Source: Caulobacteraceae bacterium
Lineage (GTDB): Bacteria; Pseudomonadota; Alphaproteobacteria; Caulobacterales; Caulobacteraceae
DNA: 36,474 bases
Direction: 5' to 3'
Assembly (NCBI GenBank): GCA_947475465.1
Contig: CANJLK010000034.1
Location: forward strand, 1 to 36,474
In this document: positions 1 through 9,410 of the stretch, piece after piece
Position numbering within the stretch: the first letter of the stretch is position 1
How the letters are laid out: the number at the start of each line of letters is the position of its first letter
The notes under the pieces: generated by a model
The model's database searches: none
What the model saw: only the letters and a program-made list of their open reading frames with translations
What the model was told of the DNA's origin: nothing
Position numbers and translations under genes: made by a program

Positions 1-1281
1 CTCGACCTGATCATGGACGAGGGCGTCTGCCGGGGCGTCACCGCCTGGAAGCTGGACGACGGCACCCTGCACCGGTTCCAGGCCCAACAGGTGATCCTGG
101 CCACCGGCGGCTATGGCCGGGCCTACTTCTCCTGCACCAGCGCCCACACCTGCACCGGCGACGGCGGCGGGATGGTGCTGCGCGCCGGCCTGCCCCTGCA
201 GGACATGGAGTTCGTGCAGTTCCACCCCACCGGCATCTACGGCGCGGGCTGCCTGATCACCGAGGGCGCGCGCGGCGAAGGCGGTTACCTGACCAATTCC
301 GAAGGCGAGCGGTTCATGGAGCGCTATGCGCCCTCCGTGAAGGACCTGGCGCCGCGCGACATGGTCAGCCGCGCCATGACCATCGAGATCCGCGAAGGCC
401 GCGGCGTGGGCCCGAAGAAGGACCACATCAACCTGCACCTCGATCACCTGGATCCGAAGATCCTGCACCAGCGCCTGCCGGGTATCTCCGAAAGCGCCAA
501 GATCTTCGCAGGTGTAGATGTCACCAAGGAGCCAATCCCGGTCTTGCCGACCGTCCATTACAACATGGGCGGTATTCCGACGAATTTCTATTCTGAAGTG
601 GTTACTAAGGCTGGTAAGGATCCGGACAAGGTTGTGCCGGGGCTTATGGCGGTGGGCGAGGCGGCCTGCGTGAGCGTGCACGGCGCCAACCGGCTGGGCT
701 CCAATTCGCTGATCGACCTGGTGGTGTTCGGTCGCTCGGCGGCGCTGCGGTGCGCCGAGACGATCAAGGCCGGCGCCACGCAGCCGGAACTCACCCCGGC
801 GATGACCGATGGCCACATCGCTCGCTTCGACCGCTTCCGCACGGCGTCGGGCAAGACCTCGACGGCGGCGCTCAGGCTGGAGATGCAGCAGGCCATGCAG
901 GAGGACGCCGCGGTGTTCCGCACCGGCGAGAGCCTGGTCTCCGGCGTCAAGCGCATGGAGGCGGTGCAGCGCAAGCGTTCCGACCTGTCGGTCACCGACC
1001 GCAGCATGATCTGGAACACCGATCTGATGGAGACGCTGGAGCTCGACAACCTGATCGGCCAGGCGGTCACCACGGTGGTGGGCGCCGGCAATCGCAGCGA
1101 GAGCCGCGGCGCCCACGCCCGCGAGGACTTCCCCGACCGCGACGACAAGACCTGGATGAAGCACACCCTCACCTGGTTCGACGACGCTTCGGGCAAGGTC
1201 AAAATTGACTATCGCCCGGTCCACGACTTCACGATGACGAACGACATCGCCTACATCCCGCCTAAAGCGCGCGTGTATTGA
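1..1281 (+). CDS. sdhA: Succinate dehydrogenase flavoprotein subunit, 3' part (5' end outside window)
   Basis: This is the catalytic FAD subunit of complex II, which oxidises succinate to fumarate at the cytoplasmic face of the inner membrane. The reading frame is open from base 1, so about 427 C-terminal residues of a protein usually near 590-600 are present; the dinucleotide-binding N-terminus and the flavinylated His lie upstream. Visible signatures are TGGYGRAY, the FHPTGIYG substrate-site segment, [10 protein letters not shown], the PRDMVSRAM segment that carries the catalytic Arg in this family, and [11 protein letters not shown] near the FAD. The C-terminal [15 protein letters not shown] segment is typical of SdhA. 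sdhB follows after 12 bases. One oddity is that codons from about 511 to 648 use many A/T third positions, unlike the rest of the gene. Confidence 0.97.
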   Translation, partial: LDLIMDEGVCRGVTAWKLDDGTLHRFQAQQVILATGGYGRAYFSCTSAHTCTGDGGGMVLRAGLPLQDMEFVQFHPTGIYGAGCLITEGARGEGGYLTNSEGERFMERYAPSVKDLAPRDMVSRAMTIEIREGRGVGPKKDHINLHLDHLDPKILHQRLPGISESAKIFAGVDVTKEPIPVLPTVHYNMGGIPTNFYSEVVTKAGKDPDKVVPGLMAVGEAACVSVHGANRLGSNSLIDLVVFGRSAALRCAETIKAGATQPELTPAMTDGHIARFDRFRTASGKTSTAALRLEMQQAMQEDAAVFRTGESLVSGVKRMEAVQRKRSDLSVTDRSMIWNTDLMETLELDNLIGQAVTTVVGAGNRSESRGAHAREDFPDRDDKTWMKHTLTWFDDASGKVKIDYRPVHDFTMTNDIAYIPPKARVY

Positions 1282-1293
1282 GGAGCCGCCCCC

Positions 1294-2073
1294 ATGGTTG
1301 AACTCGCGCTGCCGAAGAACTCCCGCGTCCAGAAGGGCCGCCATCACAAGGCGGCGGGGCCTGGCAAGACCAAGACCTTCAAGGTCTACCGCTACGACCC
1401 CGAGGAAGGGGTCAATCCGCGCTGGGACACCTATGAGGTGGACGTGGAGAATTGCGGGCCGATGGTCCTGGACGTCCTGATCCACATCAAGAACACCATC
1501 GACCCGACGCTGGCGTTCCGGCGCTCGTGCCGCGAGGGCGTCTGCGGCTCCTGCGCCATGAACATCGGCGGGCGCAACACCTTGGCCTGCACCCACGGCT
1601 GGTCGGAAGTCCCCGGCCAGGCGGTGCAGATCAGCCCCCTGCCGCACCAGCCGGTGCTCAAGGACCTGGTCCCGGACCTGACCCTGTTCTACGCCCAGTA
1701 CGCCTCCATCGAGCCCTGGCTGCACACCGACACCCCGGAGCCGGAGAAGGAGTGGATCCAGTCGCCGCAGGACCGCGAGAAGATCGACGGCCTCTACGAG
1801 TGCATCCTGTGCGCCTGCTGCACGACCTCGTGCCCCAGCTACTGGTGGAACGGCGAGAAGTACCTGGGACCCGCCACCCTGCTGCACGCCTATCGCTGGC
1901 TGATCGACTCCAGAGACGAGGCCACCGGCGAGCGGCTGGACCAGCTCGAAGACCCCTTCAAGCTCTACCGCTGCCACACCATCATGAACTGCGCCCAGGT
2001 CTGCCCCAAGGGCCTGAACCCGGCCAAGGCCATCGCCGAGGTGAAGAAGATGCTGGTGGAGCGGGTCGTCTAG
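1294..2073 (+). CDS. sdhB: Succinate dehydrogenase iron-sulfur subunit
   Basis: The 259-aa electron-transfer subunit of complex II passes electrons from the SdhA flavin to ubiquinone. An N-terminal [2Fe-2S] ferredoxin domain has Cys79, Cys84, Cys87 and Cys99. The C-terminal 4Fe-4S/3Fe-4S domain has [11 protein letters not shown] (Cys170, 173, 176, 180) and [14 protein letters not shown] (Cys227, 233, 237). Length and cysteine spacing are normal for the family. The ATG at 1294 follows a GAGGAG ribosome-binding site that overlaps the sdhA stop codon, so the two are translated from one operon. The membrane anchors SdhC and SdhD are not downstream and presumably precede sdhA, outside the window. 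No clear terminator follows. Confidence 0.97.
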   Translation: MVELALPKNSRVQKGRHHKAAGPGKTKTFKVYRYDPEEGVNPRWDTYEVDVENCGPMVLDVLIHIKNTIDPTLAFRRSCREGVCGSCAMNIGGRNTLACTHGWSEVPGQAVQISPLPHQPVLKDLVPDLTLFYAQYASIEPWLHTDTPEPEKEWIQSPQDREKIDGLYECILCACCTTSCPSYWWNGEKYLGPATLLHAYRWLIDSRDEATGERLDQLEDPFKLYRCHTIMNCAQVCPKGLNPAKAIAEVKKMLVERVV

Positions 2074-2216
2074 GCCCCTCCCTCTTCCCCCTCTCGCGCG
2101 CTCACCTTGCGTGACCTAGATATCGCCGCGGATTTGGTCTTTGACCCAGAGCAAGGATTGCCAGACCCCCAGGCGCCACGGTTGACGCCCGAGTCATTTT
2201 GCTGCGACGGACCCCT

Positions 2217-3786
<1,570 letters not shown>

Positions 3787-3879
3787 GAGGCGCGGGCGGC
3801 GGGGGGCGACGCACACATTCGTCTGCTCTGGTGAGATGGCGGCTTCTGGACTCATAGGCGACGTTCGGCGCGTCTGCTT

Positions 3880-4014
3880 TCAGGGGCTAAGACGAACGCC
3901 CAGGAGCGGAAGCTGCGCCAGACGGTGGCCTGCGCGGAGCATGACCTACGACCAGGGGCAGACGATGGTGCCGGGGATGGCTGGAAGGTCCGAAATCGGG
4001 CCTCTTTAACCCCC
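3880..4014 (+). pseudogene. Possible IS30-family transposase remnant
   Basis: In the frame beginning near base 3916 the sequence reads RSMTYDQGQTMVPG before a TAA at about 4012. That resembles the DDE segment of IS30-type transposases, where (K/R)SMTYDQGKEM is typical and the Asp is catalytic. Nothing recognisable continues on either side in one frame, so this is at most a fragment of a few tens of residues. It abuts the IS6-type remnant, which suggests nested or successive insertions. The call rests on one short motif; boundaries are approximate. Confidence 0.35.
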
Positions 4015-4049
4015 TGTGACCTCAGAAAGGACGGTTTCGAAATACGAGG

Positions 4050-4377
4050 GAACCAGGGTGTCCATCCCGAGGCGATCATCACCGACAAGCTGGCTTCGTA
4101 CCGGGCCGCGGCCCGGGATCTAGCCCTGACCGAGCGCCACCGGCCTGGCGGGATGCGCGAGAATAATCGGGCGGAGAACTCGCATTTGCCGATCCGGCGA
4201 CGGGAGCGAAAGCAGCAGAAATTCAAGTCCCGAGCTTCCGCCCAGCGATTCCTCGCCACCCACGCGGCCATCTATAACGTCTTCAATCTCCAGCCCCATC
4301 TGATCCGCCGACCGACCCTCCGCCAGTTCCGGGCCGAGGCCCATCAGACGTGGGCCGCAGCAACGGCGGCCGCGTAA
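4050..4377 (+). pseudogene. IS6-family transposase, C-terminal remnant
   Basis: The open frame here encodes about 105 residues that match the end of IS6/IS240-type transposases: PEAIITDKLASYRAA with the second catalytic Asp, then NNRAENSH with the catalytic Glu, RRRERKQQKFKS, AQRFLATHAAIYN and a final basic segment. The first catalytic Asp and the N-terminal helix-turn-helix are missing, so the enzyme is inactive. The same frame is open upstream to 3925, but those residues do not look like transposase. The remnant separates the ferredoxin from the Rieske gene and marks an insertion or deletion event. Confidence 0.8.
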
Positions 4378-4733
4378 TCACGTCGCCGGGCAGGCGCTTT
4401 TTCGCCGGCGGATTTAACCTGACAAGACCGGGAGGGGTCCTCGTAAGCCTCGCTGAGCTTGGTCGTCGCGTTCAAAGCCGTCTCCTGTTTCCTAATTCAT
4501 CGCCCGAGCAGGCAGGCCTAGCTAAGCAAGTCTGTGCCGCGATCAGGTCAATGTCCGCCGATCCCGGCTACGCCACCCAGGGCCTGGAACCGCCGGCTGC
4601 TGGCGGTGCACGGGGGTGAGATGCCACCGTGTTGAGCGGACCCGAGAAAGCATGTGCGGGCGGTCCATCTAGATTATCCTACAGCCGAAGTTCGTTGGCC
4701 GGAATGTCGGCGGCCTGCAGCGACAACGAATTG
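4378..4733. other. Non-coding stretch between transposase remnant and Rieske gene
   Basis: No convincing gene is seen. An open frame at 4350-4619 has no recognisable motif and a composition typical of a chance frame. The segment TTAACCTGACAAGACCGG near 4413-4430 could be the degraded end of the IS6-type element, but no partner inverted repeat was found. The promoter of the Rieske gene presumably lies toward the right end; no clear -35/-10 pair was recognised. Confidence 0.4.
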
Positions 4734-4740
4734 AAGGAGG
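4734..4740 (+). promoter_or_regulatory. Shine-Dalgarno deciding the Rieske start
   Basis: AAGGAGG sits 5 bases before the ATG at 4746. It favours that start over the longer open frame beginning at 4629, whose first 39 residues look non-coding. Confidence 0.8.
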
Positions 4741-4745
4741 GAGCA

Positions 4746-5849
4746 ATGGCCAGCGAGTCGCGAAAAGCCGATGCGCCGACCAAGTCAGCGCCGACGCAGC
4801 GCGCACATCGAGGGCCCGTAGGCGGGTCTGCCGGCAGCCTCTATGTCCGCAACGCCTGGTACGTTGCGTCGTGGAAGGAGGACCTTGGGCCTGAGGCGCC
4901 AGTAGCGGTGACCATTCTTGGCGAGCGCATCGTGCTTTGGCGATCGGCCGGGCGCGTGATGGCCTTCGAGGATCGTTGCATCCACCGCCTCGCACCGCTG
5001 TCGCGCGGACGCTGCGAAGGCGCGAACCTGCGCTGCATGTACCACGGGCTGCTGTTCAATACCGAGGGCCAGGTAGTGGAGATTCCCGGCCAGCCGAACG
5101 TACCTCCGGACGCCAGGGTACGCAGCTTTCCGGTTTTCCAGCAGGCCAGCTGGATCTGGGTCTGGATGGGCGACCCGGCGCTGGCCGATGAGGCCCTGAT
5201 ACCGCCGGCCATCGCGCTCGATGACCCGGACTGGATGATGGGGCGGGGCCAGATCGACTATGAGGCTGAGGCGCGCTTAATTAACGACAACCTGCTGGAC
5301 TTCAGCCACTTCGCCTTCGTCCATGAGCAGAGCCTGAAGACAAACCGGTCACACGCCGAACACGTGCCCAATGTCTCGCCGATGCCGCGCGGTGTCCGTT
5401 TCCAGAGCTGGCGCGAGCCCGACGGCGCGGCGGCCGAGCACTGGAACGAGCACACCTACATCATCCCCGGAATTCTGTTCAGCCAAAGCGCGACCTTCCC
5501 GGCAGGCACGGGGGCCGCATGCGACCGTGGTTTCCCCGATCTGGCGCTGGCAACCCATATCCAGGTAGCGTGCCAGGCGGTGACGCCAACTGGCGAACGG
5601 ACGGCGCGCTATTTCTTCTCGTTCGGCGTCCACCGCAGGTTCGGGGACGAGGCCTGGCTCGCGAAGATGATGGCGACGCTCGATCAAGCCTATGCGGAGG
5701 ACAAGGCGATGATCGAGGCCCAGCAGAAGATCATCGACGCCACCCCCGTGCCCAGGATCATGCCGACGGCGCACGACCGCGGCGTGATTATGTTCAACCA
5801 GCAGGTTGCCGCCCTGGTGCGCGAAGAGCGGTCCACCTTGGGGTTCTGA
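4746..5849 (+). CDS. Rieske non-heme iron oxygenase (vanillate demethylase/dicamba monooxygenase-like)
   Basis: The 367-aa oxygenase component belongs to the VanA/DMO branch, which demethylates or hydroxylates aromatic substrates. The Rieske [2Fe-2S] domain carries CIH (Cys78, His80) and CMYH (Cys97, His100). In the catalytic domain NLLDFSHFAFVH supplies the bridging Asp185 and iron ligands His188 and His193, and the AEDKAMIEA segment near the C-terminus probably holds the Asp ligand. The RNAWYVASW start is characteristic of VanA-like proteins. DMO-type enzymes use a separate FAD reductase and an adrenodoxin-type ferredoxin, and exactly that pair lies just upstream (inference for partnership). 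Codon third positions are less G/C-biased than in neighbouring genes and transposase remnants flank it, both signs of horizontal gain. The substrate is unknown. Confidence 0.9.
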   Translation: MASESRKADAPTKSAPTQRAHRGPVGGSAGSLYVRNAWYVASWKEDLGPEAPVAVTILGERIVLWRSAGRVMAFEDRCIHRLAPLSRGRCEGANLRCMYHGLLFNTEGQVVEIPGQPNVPPDARVRSFPVFQQASWIWVWMGDPALADEALIPPAIALDDPDWMMGRGQIDYEAEARLINDNLLDFSHFAFVHEQSLKTNRSHAEHVPNVSPMPRGVRFQSWREPDGAAAEHWNEHTYIIPGILFSQSATFPAGTGAACDRGFPDLALATHIQVACQAVTPTGERTARYFFSFGVHRRFGDEAWLAKMMATLDQAYAEDKAMIEAQQKIIDATPVPRIMPTAHDRGVIMFNQQVAALVREERSTLGF

Positions 5850-6191
5850 TGGCGCCGTTTTAGAATCGACGGGGGTCCTTCCAACGCCTTGCGGCCGAGG
5901 CCGGGGCTCCACTACGAGGGACGTGGGGTCCGGGCTCTGGAAGGACAGCGTTGGCCTGCGATTGAAAAGGATTCTGCCGCGACTTGCTGGCAGCGCTTCC
6001 GACAATCCAGATTAGGCGCAATTATGGGTGGGCCGTCCTGTGCGACGCTCCCGCGCTACTGATTTTATGATCACCGGAGTGGTCATGCGCGGGGACGTCG
6101 CCCCGCAACATTACGCGCCGCAAACACGGTCCATCAATGACCGGGATGTTCTATATTTGTTCTTCCTTCCATCCCCTGCTATCCTCCCCCC
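5850..6191. other. Non-coding stretch with a small hairpin
   Basis: No gene is recognised in these 342 bases, and short open frames here lack family features or ribosome-binding sites. At 6067-6086 ATGATCAC-CGGA-GTGGTCAT forms an 8-bp stem with one G-T mismatch; it could be an operator or a structural relic. GCGGGG-ACGTCG-CCCCGC lies shortly after, with no T tract, so it is a poor terminator. Composition is lower in G/C than the flanks, consistent with the right part of an acquired patch. Confidence 0.4.
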
Positions 6192-7127
6192 ATGCTCGCC
6201 GCTCCGCCGCCGCCCTACCCTCGCGCCGAGATGATGCGGCGGGTCGCAGCGCGGGTGGAGGCGGGGTGGAGCTTCACGACGCTGGGGCGGGAGCCGGGAT
6301 TTCCCGGCCGGCAAACCCTGATGCGCTGGGCGAAGGCGGATGCGGAGTTCGCCGCGCGGGTGGCGCGGGCCAGGGCCTTGGGCTGCGACGCGCGGCGCCG
6401 CGCCCGGCTGGCGGCCCAGGCCTATGACGAGGCCCGGGCTCAGGCCTTCCTGTTGCGGGTGCGGCGGGGCGACACTGTGGGCGACCTGTTGCGGACGCCG
6501 GGCCAGCCGCACAGGCGGGTGCTGGAACGCTGGCGGCGGGAGCAGCCCGGTTTCGCCGCCGCCCTGAAGGCCTCGCTGCGGTTCTCGCGCCAGGAGCGGC
6601 CACGCAAATGGCGCTTCGACCAGGCCGTGGCCGACGAGATGGTGCGCCGGGTCTGGCGCGGCGAGACCCTGAGGGCGCTGGCGCGCGATCCCGGCTTTCC
6701 CACCGAACTGGCGCTGGCCGGCTGGCGGCGCGTGCGGCCGGACTTCGACGCGGCCTTGCGGATGGCCATGGGCGTCGGCCACGGGGCGAGGAAGGCGGCG
6801 GGGCGGCGCGTGTCGCCGGACCTCACCGACGCCATCGCGCTGCACATCCTGGCCGGCGGGTCGCTGAAGAGCGCGGGGGCGCGGCCGGACATGCCCTGGC
6901 CCCAGACGCTCTACGGCTGGATGCGGACGCGGCCTGAGTTCGCGCACGCCATCGGCGTGGCCCAGCAGATGCGCGACGAGATGATCGTCGAGCGGGCCAT
7001 GGAGCTGGCCGAGCGGCTGACGCCGGAGACGGCGAAAGAAGGGGCGGCCGAGCTGGCGCAGGCGCGGCTGCGGCTGGGGCGGCTGACGGTGGGCGCGCCC
7101 AGGGGGCCCAGGCCGAAGGGGGGCTGA
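6192..7127 (+). CDS. Protein of four tandem HTH-like repeats (phage terminase small subunit-like)
   Basis: This 311-aa protein is not a known enzyme. Four related units of about 47 residues can be laid over each other: roughly 14-61, 79-126, 147-192 and 211-258. Each has a helix ending in a Gly turn (EAGWS, RRGDT, WRGET, LAGGS), a short helix, a PGFP-like turn (GFPGR, GQPHR, GFPTE, DMPWP), then a Trp helix and a P-E/D-F-hydrophobic helix (RWAKADAEFAA, RWRREQPGFAA, WRRVRPDFDAA, WMRTRPEFAHA). That layout resembles the helix-turn-helix of phage small terminase subunits, which normally occurs once. It is rich in Arg, suggesting nucleic-acid binding (inference). No other phage gene lies nearby. 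Its TGA stop overlaps the first bases of a palindromic element. A basic, proline-rich tail ends the protein. Confidence 0.75.
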   Translation: MLAAPPPPYPRAEMMRRVAARVEAGWSFTTLGREPGFPGRQTLMRWAKADAEFAARVARARALGCDARRRARLAAQAYDEARAQAFLLRVRRGDTVGDLLRTPGQPHRRVLERWRREQPGFAAALKASLRFSRQERPRKWRFDQAVADEMVRRVWRGETLRALARDPGFPTELALAGWRRVRPDFDAALRMAMGVGHGARKAAGRRVSPDLTDAIALHILAGGSLKSAGARPDMPWPQTLYGWMRTRPEFAHAIGVAQQMRDEMIVERAMELAERLTPETAKEGAAELAQARLRLGRLTVGAPRGPRPKGG

Positions 7128-7267
7128 GATCCTCTCCCCGCAGGGGGACGTGGCGCTTGGAGCGCAGCGACGAGCGACGGAGGGGGAGCCGTGGGCCAGG
7201 TTCCGATTCCCCCTCCGACACGGCTCGCAGGCTCGCCGCGCCACCTCCCCCGGGGGGGGGTGGATCT
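7126..7267. repeat. Palindromic intergenic element, copy A (~142 bp)
   Basis: The element begins GAGATCCTCTCCCC and ends at a GGATCT, with imperfect terminal inverted repeats of about 26 bases. An inner pair (CGACGAGCGACGGAGGGGGA and its approximate complement TCCCCCTCCGACACGGCTCG) lets almost the whole element fold into one long hairpin. Its first two bases are the GA of the TGA stop of the preceding gene. Copies B and C lie at 7288 and 22877. Confidence 0.85.
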
Positions 7268-7287
7268 GGGGGTGAGGGGCGCTGGGC

Positions 7288-7430
7288 GAGATCCTCTCCC
7301 CGCAGGGGGAGGTGCGGTCGGAGCGCAGCGACGAGCGGCGGAGGGGGAGCGCCGTGGGCCAGGTTCTGATTCCCCCTCCGACACGGCTCGCAGGCTCGCC
7401 GCGCCACCTCCCCCTGGGGGGTGAGGATCT
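7288..7430. repeat. Palindromic intergenic element, copy B (~143 bp)
   Basis: A tandem second copy of the element at 7126, in the same orientation and 20 bases after it. The left end is GAGATCCTCTCCCCGCAGGG and the right end CACCTCCCCCTGGGGGGTGA followed by GGATCT; the reverse complement of the right end matches the left end over about 26 bases with few differences. The internal arms GGAGCGCAGCGACGAGC and GGCTCGCAGGCTCGCC are also inversely related. Confidence 0.85.
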
Positions 7431-7498
7431 GGGGACGCGGGGGCGCTACTCCATTGAAGGCGAGCCGGATCAGGGGTGTGGCCGTTCTTTCACCCCGG

Positions 7499-7613
7499 TC
7501 ATCCCCGCGAAAGCGGGGACCTAGGCGTTTTGGGTTGCAGACTCCAATTCGCCCAGAGCCTTCCCGCCGTCGAGAACAGGAAAAAGCCTGGGTCCCCGCT
7601 TTCGCGGGGATGA
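7499..7613. repeat. Inverted pair of short REP hairpins
   Basis: The left unit (7499-7525) and right unit (7587-7613, opposite strand) are 27 bases each and differ at one base. Each folds as CCCCGC-GAAA-GCGGGG between a TCATC lead and a GACCCAGG tail. They face each other across 61 bases that hold no gene. The same design with longer stems occurs at 24692-24820. Confidence 0.9.
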
Positions 7614-7632
7614 GCGGGTTTGAGGATCGGCG

Positions 7633-8022
7633 CTAGGGCGGGCCTTCGCCGTCGCGGCCCTGGTGGTAGCGGGCGGCGGCTTCGTCCATGCGGGGGAGGT
7701 TGGCCTGGGCCCAGTAGGCGAGCGCCCGCAGGGGGCCGGCCAGGTCGCGGCCGAGGTCGGAGTACTGGTATTCCACGCTGGGCGGGTTGGTCGGATAGAC
7801 GGTGCGGACGATCAGGCCCTCCCGCTCGAGGTTGCGCAGGGTCAGCGTGAGCATCCGCTGCGACACGCCGTCGATGGCCCGCGACATGGCGTTGAACCGC
7901 TTGGGCCCGGTGGACAGCGCCTCCATCACCAGGATCGTCCACTTGCTGCCGATCCGGTCGAGCAGGGTCGTGAGCGGCCGGGCGGCGGAGACTTCGGTAT
8001 CAGGCATGTTCGTTGCGGACAA
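7633..8022 (-). CDS. HxlR-family transcriptional regulator
   Basis: A 129-aa winged-helix protein of the HxlR group, usually a dimeric local regulator of an adjacent gene. The signature IGSKWTILVMEAL at about 24-36 is followed by the recognition region GVSQRMLTLTLRNLEREGL (about 52-70) and the wing with VEYQYSDLGRDL. Many HxlR proteins carry a Cys just before the first helix; here that position is Arg-Pro, so thiol sensing is unlikely. Translation is best started at the TTG at 8022, because AAGGAGG lies 7 bases before it; an ATG five codons later is too far from that site. It is divergent from the P450 at 8148, the likeliest target (inference). Confidence 0.9.
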   Translation of the reverse strand: MSATNMPDTEVSAARPLTTLLDRIGSKWTILVMEALSTGPKRFNAMSRAIDGVSQRMLTLTLRNLEREGLIVRTVYPTNPPSVEYQYSDLGRDLAGPLRALAYWAQANLPRMDEAAARYHQGRDGEGPP

Positions 8023-8029
8023 TTTGGCG

Positions 8030-8036
8030 CCTCCTT
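8030..8036 (-). promoter_or_regulatory. Shine-Dalgarno deciding the HxlR TTG start
   Basis: On the minus strand AAGGAGG ends 7 bases before TTG at 8022, an ideal spacing. The first ATG would be 22 bases away. Confidence 0.75.
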
Positions 8037-8096
8037 GCGCCCGAAAGGCAATGCGGTATCGAAGAGCCCAACAGTATGCGCTGAATTGGGCGCAAG
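8034..8096. promoter_or_regulatory. Candidate operator region between HxlR gene and P450
   Basis: CTTGCGCCC at 8034-8042 is exactly repeated in inverse as GGGCGCAAG at 8088-8096. AATTGGGCGCA at 8084-8094 has relatives at 8018-8031 (GACAATTTGGCGCC) and at 10192-10205 (GACAATTGGGCGCA), the latter just upstream of the second ferredoxin. These may be HxlR sites; this is inference. Confidence 0.35.
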
Positions 8097-8147
8097 TCTG
8101 AAACCGCCCCTGCGAGATGGCGGAACCTGAACAGTTTGGGGGAAGCC

Positions 8148-9392
8148 ATGACGGCGTCGGCGAGCGATCTCAGTCCCATCCAGTGGTCCAAGTGGGCGGA
8201 CAATCCCTATCCGCTCTACAAGGTGCTGCGCGACCAGGGCCCGATCTTCCACGACGCGCCCAACAACGCCTATCTGGTGACCCGCTATGACGAGGTCTTC
8301 CAGGTGCTCGCCGACGTGGAGCGGTTCTCCAACATCCCGGCCAACCTGTTGGACACCGCGCCCAACGACCGGATCAGCACGCTGCGCAACGCCGATCCGC
8401 CGCGCCACACCTGGATCCGGGCAATCGTCATGCCGCTGTTCACCTCGCGCGAGATGCGCAGGCTGGACCCCTATTTCAAGCAGCTGTCCGCCGAGCTTCT
8501 GGACAAGGTGGAGGAGGGCGACACGGTCGAGGTCTCCTCGCAGATCGCCATCCCCCTGCCCGGCCGGGTGACCTGCGACCTCCTGGGCGTGCCCGACGAG
8601 AAGAAGGCGCGCTTCCTGGACCTGACCGCCGAGCGCCTGCGGCTGATGAACGTCCAGACCCGGAGCGGGGATTCGTACGCCACCGGCCCGAGCGGCCTGT
8701 TGCCCACCGACCGGACCTTCCTGGAGGTGCGCAACGAGCTTTGGGAGACCATCGAGCCGATCATGGCCGCGAGGCGCCAGAAGCCCGAGCACGACGCCAT
8801 CACCCTGCTGGCCCAGGCGCAGGATAAGGTGGGCACCGACCAGCTGCCCAACGAGATCATCATCGACCTGTTGCTGCAGCTCCTGACCGGCGGGTTCCAC
8901 ACCACCCAGCACCTGCTGGAGATGTTCATCGACCTGTTGGCCGACCGCGACGACATCTGGCAGCGGCTGCGGGCCGACCCGTCGCTGATCCCGGCGGCCA
9001 TCGAGGAGATGCTGCGCCTGGACCCGCCGGTTCAGGCCCTGCCCCGGCGGGCGCGGGAGGACATGGAGCTGTTCGGGATGCAGATCCCGAAGAACGCCAA
9101 CCTGATGATGGTCTATGGCGCGGCCAACCACGACGAGCGGGTGTTCGCCGATCCGGAGACCTATTCCCTGGACCGCGAGGGCAAGCGCCACACCTCGTTC
9201 AGCGCCGGCATCCACATCTGCCCGGGCGCGCCGGTGAGCCGGTTCGAGGTCAAGGCCCTGCTCGAGGAGATGGCGATCCGCTACAAGCGCATCGAGCGCG
9301 CCGGCCCGACCCGCATCCGGGCCACCGGCCAGACCACGGTCAATGCCATGCACGGCCGCGAGCACGTGCCGGTACGGTTCGTCCGGGCCTGA
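8148..9392 (+). CDS. Cytochrome P450 with His in the I-helix acid position
   Basis: A 414-aa soluble bacterial P450 that would insert one oxygen atom into an organic substrate using ferredoxin electrons. The heme-binding loop FSAGIHICPG places the Cys ligand at 358, and ExxR is E287-M-L-R290. In the I helix the usual (A/G)Gx(D/E)TT reads GGFHTT at 248-253: both threonines are kept but the acid is His251. This acid normally helps deliver protons for O-O cleavage, so chemistry may be tuned differently (inference). The ATG at 8148 follows a GGGGGAAG ribosome-binding site; an in-frame TTG at 8136 is less likely. The gene is divergent from the HxlR regulator and converges on the globin gene 18 bases downstream. 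The substrate is unknown. Confidence 0.93.
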   Translation: MTASASDLSPIQWSKWADNPYPLYKVLRDQGPIFHDAPNNAYLVTRYDEVFQVLADVERFSNIPANLLDTAPNDRISTLRNADPPRHTWIRAIVMPLFTSREMRRLDPYFKQLSAELLDKVEEGDTVEVSSQIAIPLPGRVTCDLLGVPDEKKARFLDLTAERLRLMNVQTRSGDSYATGPSGLLPTDRTFLEVRNELWETIEPIMAARRQKPEHDAITLLAQAQDKVGTDQLPNEIIIDLLLQLLTGGFHTTQHLLEMFIDLLADRDDIWQRLRADPSLIPAAIEEMLRLDPPVQALPRRAREDMELFGMQIPKNANLMMVYGAANHDERVFADPETYSLDREGKRHTSFSAGIHICPGAPVSRFEVKALLEEMAIRYKRIERAGPTRIRATGQTTVNAMHGREHVPVRFVRA

Positions 9393-9410
9393 TCGGTCAG
9401 GCGGCCCCGG

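Noticed and set aside
4350..4619. 89-codon frame after the transposase remnant
   Set aside because: No motif, no ribosome-binding site, and atypical composition; probably chance.
6067..6086. Hairpin as terminator of the Rieske gene
   Set aside because: It lies over 200 bases after the stop and no T tract follows; kept only as a note in the intergenic entry.
6111..7244. Minus-strand frame of 377 codons over the HTH-repeat gene
   Set aside because: The plus strand shows ordered repeats with conserved Trp and Gly; the minus translation is Pro/Arg-rich without pattern.
7126..7613. CRISPR-like array
   Set aside because: Only two long palindromic units and one REP pair; no short regular direct repeats with spacers and no cas genes.
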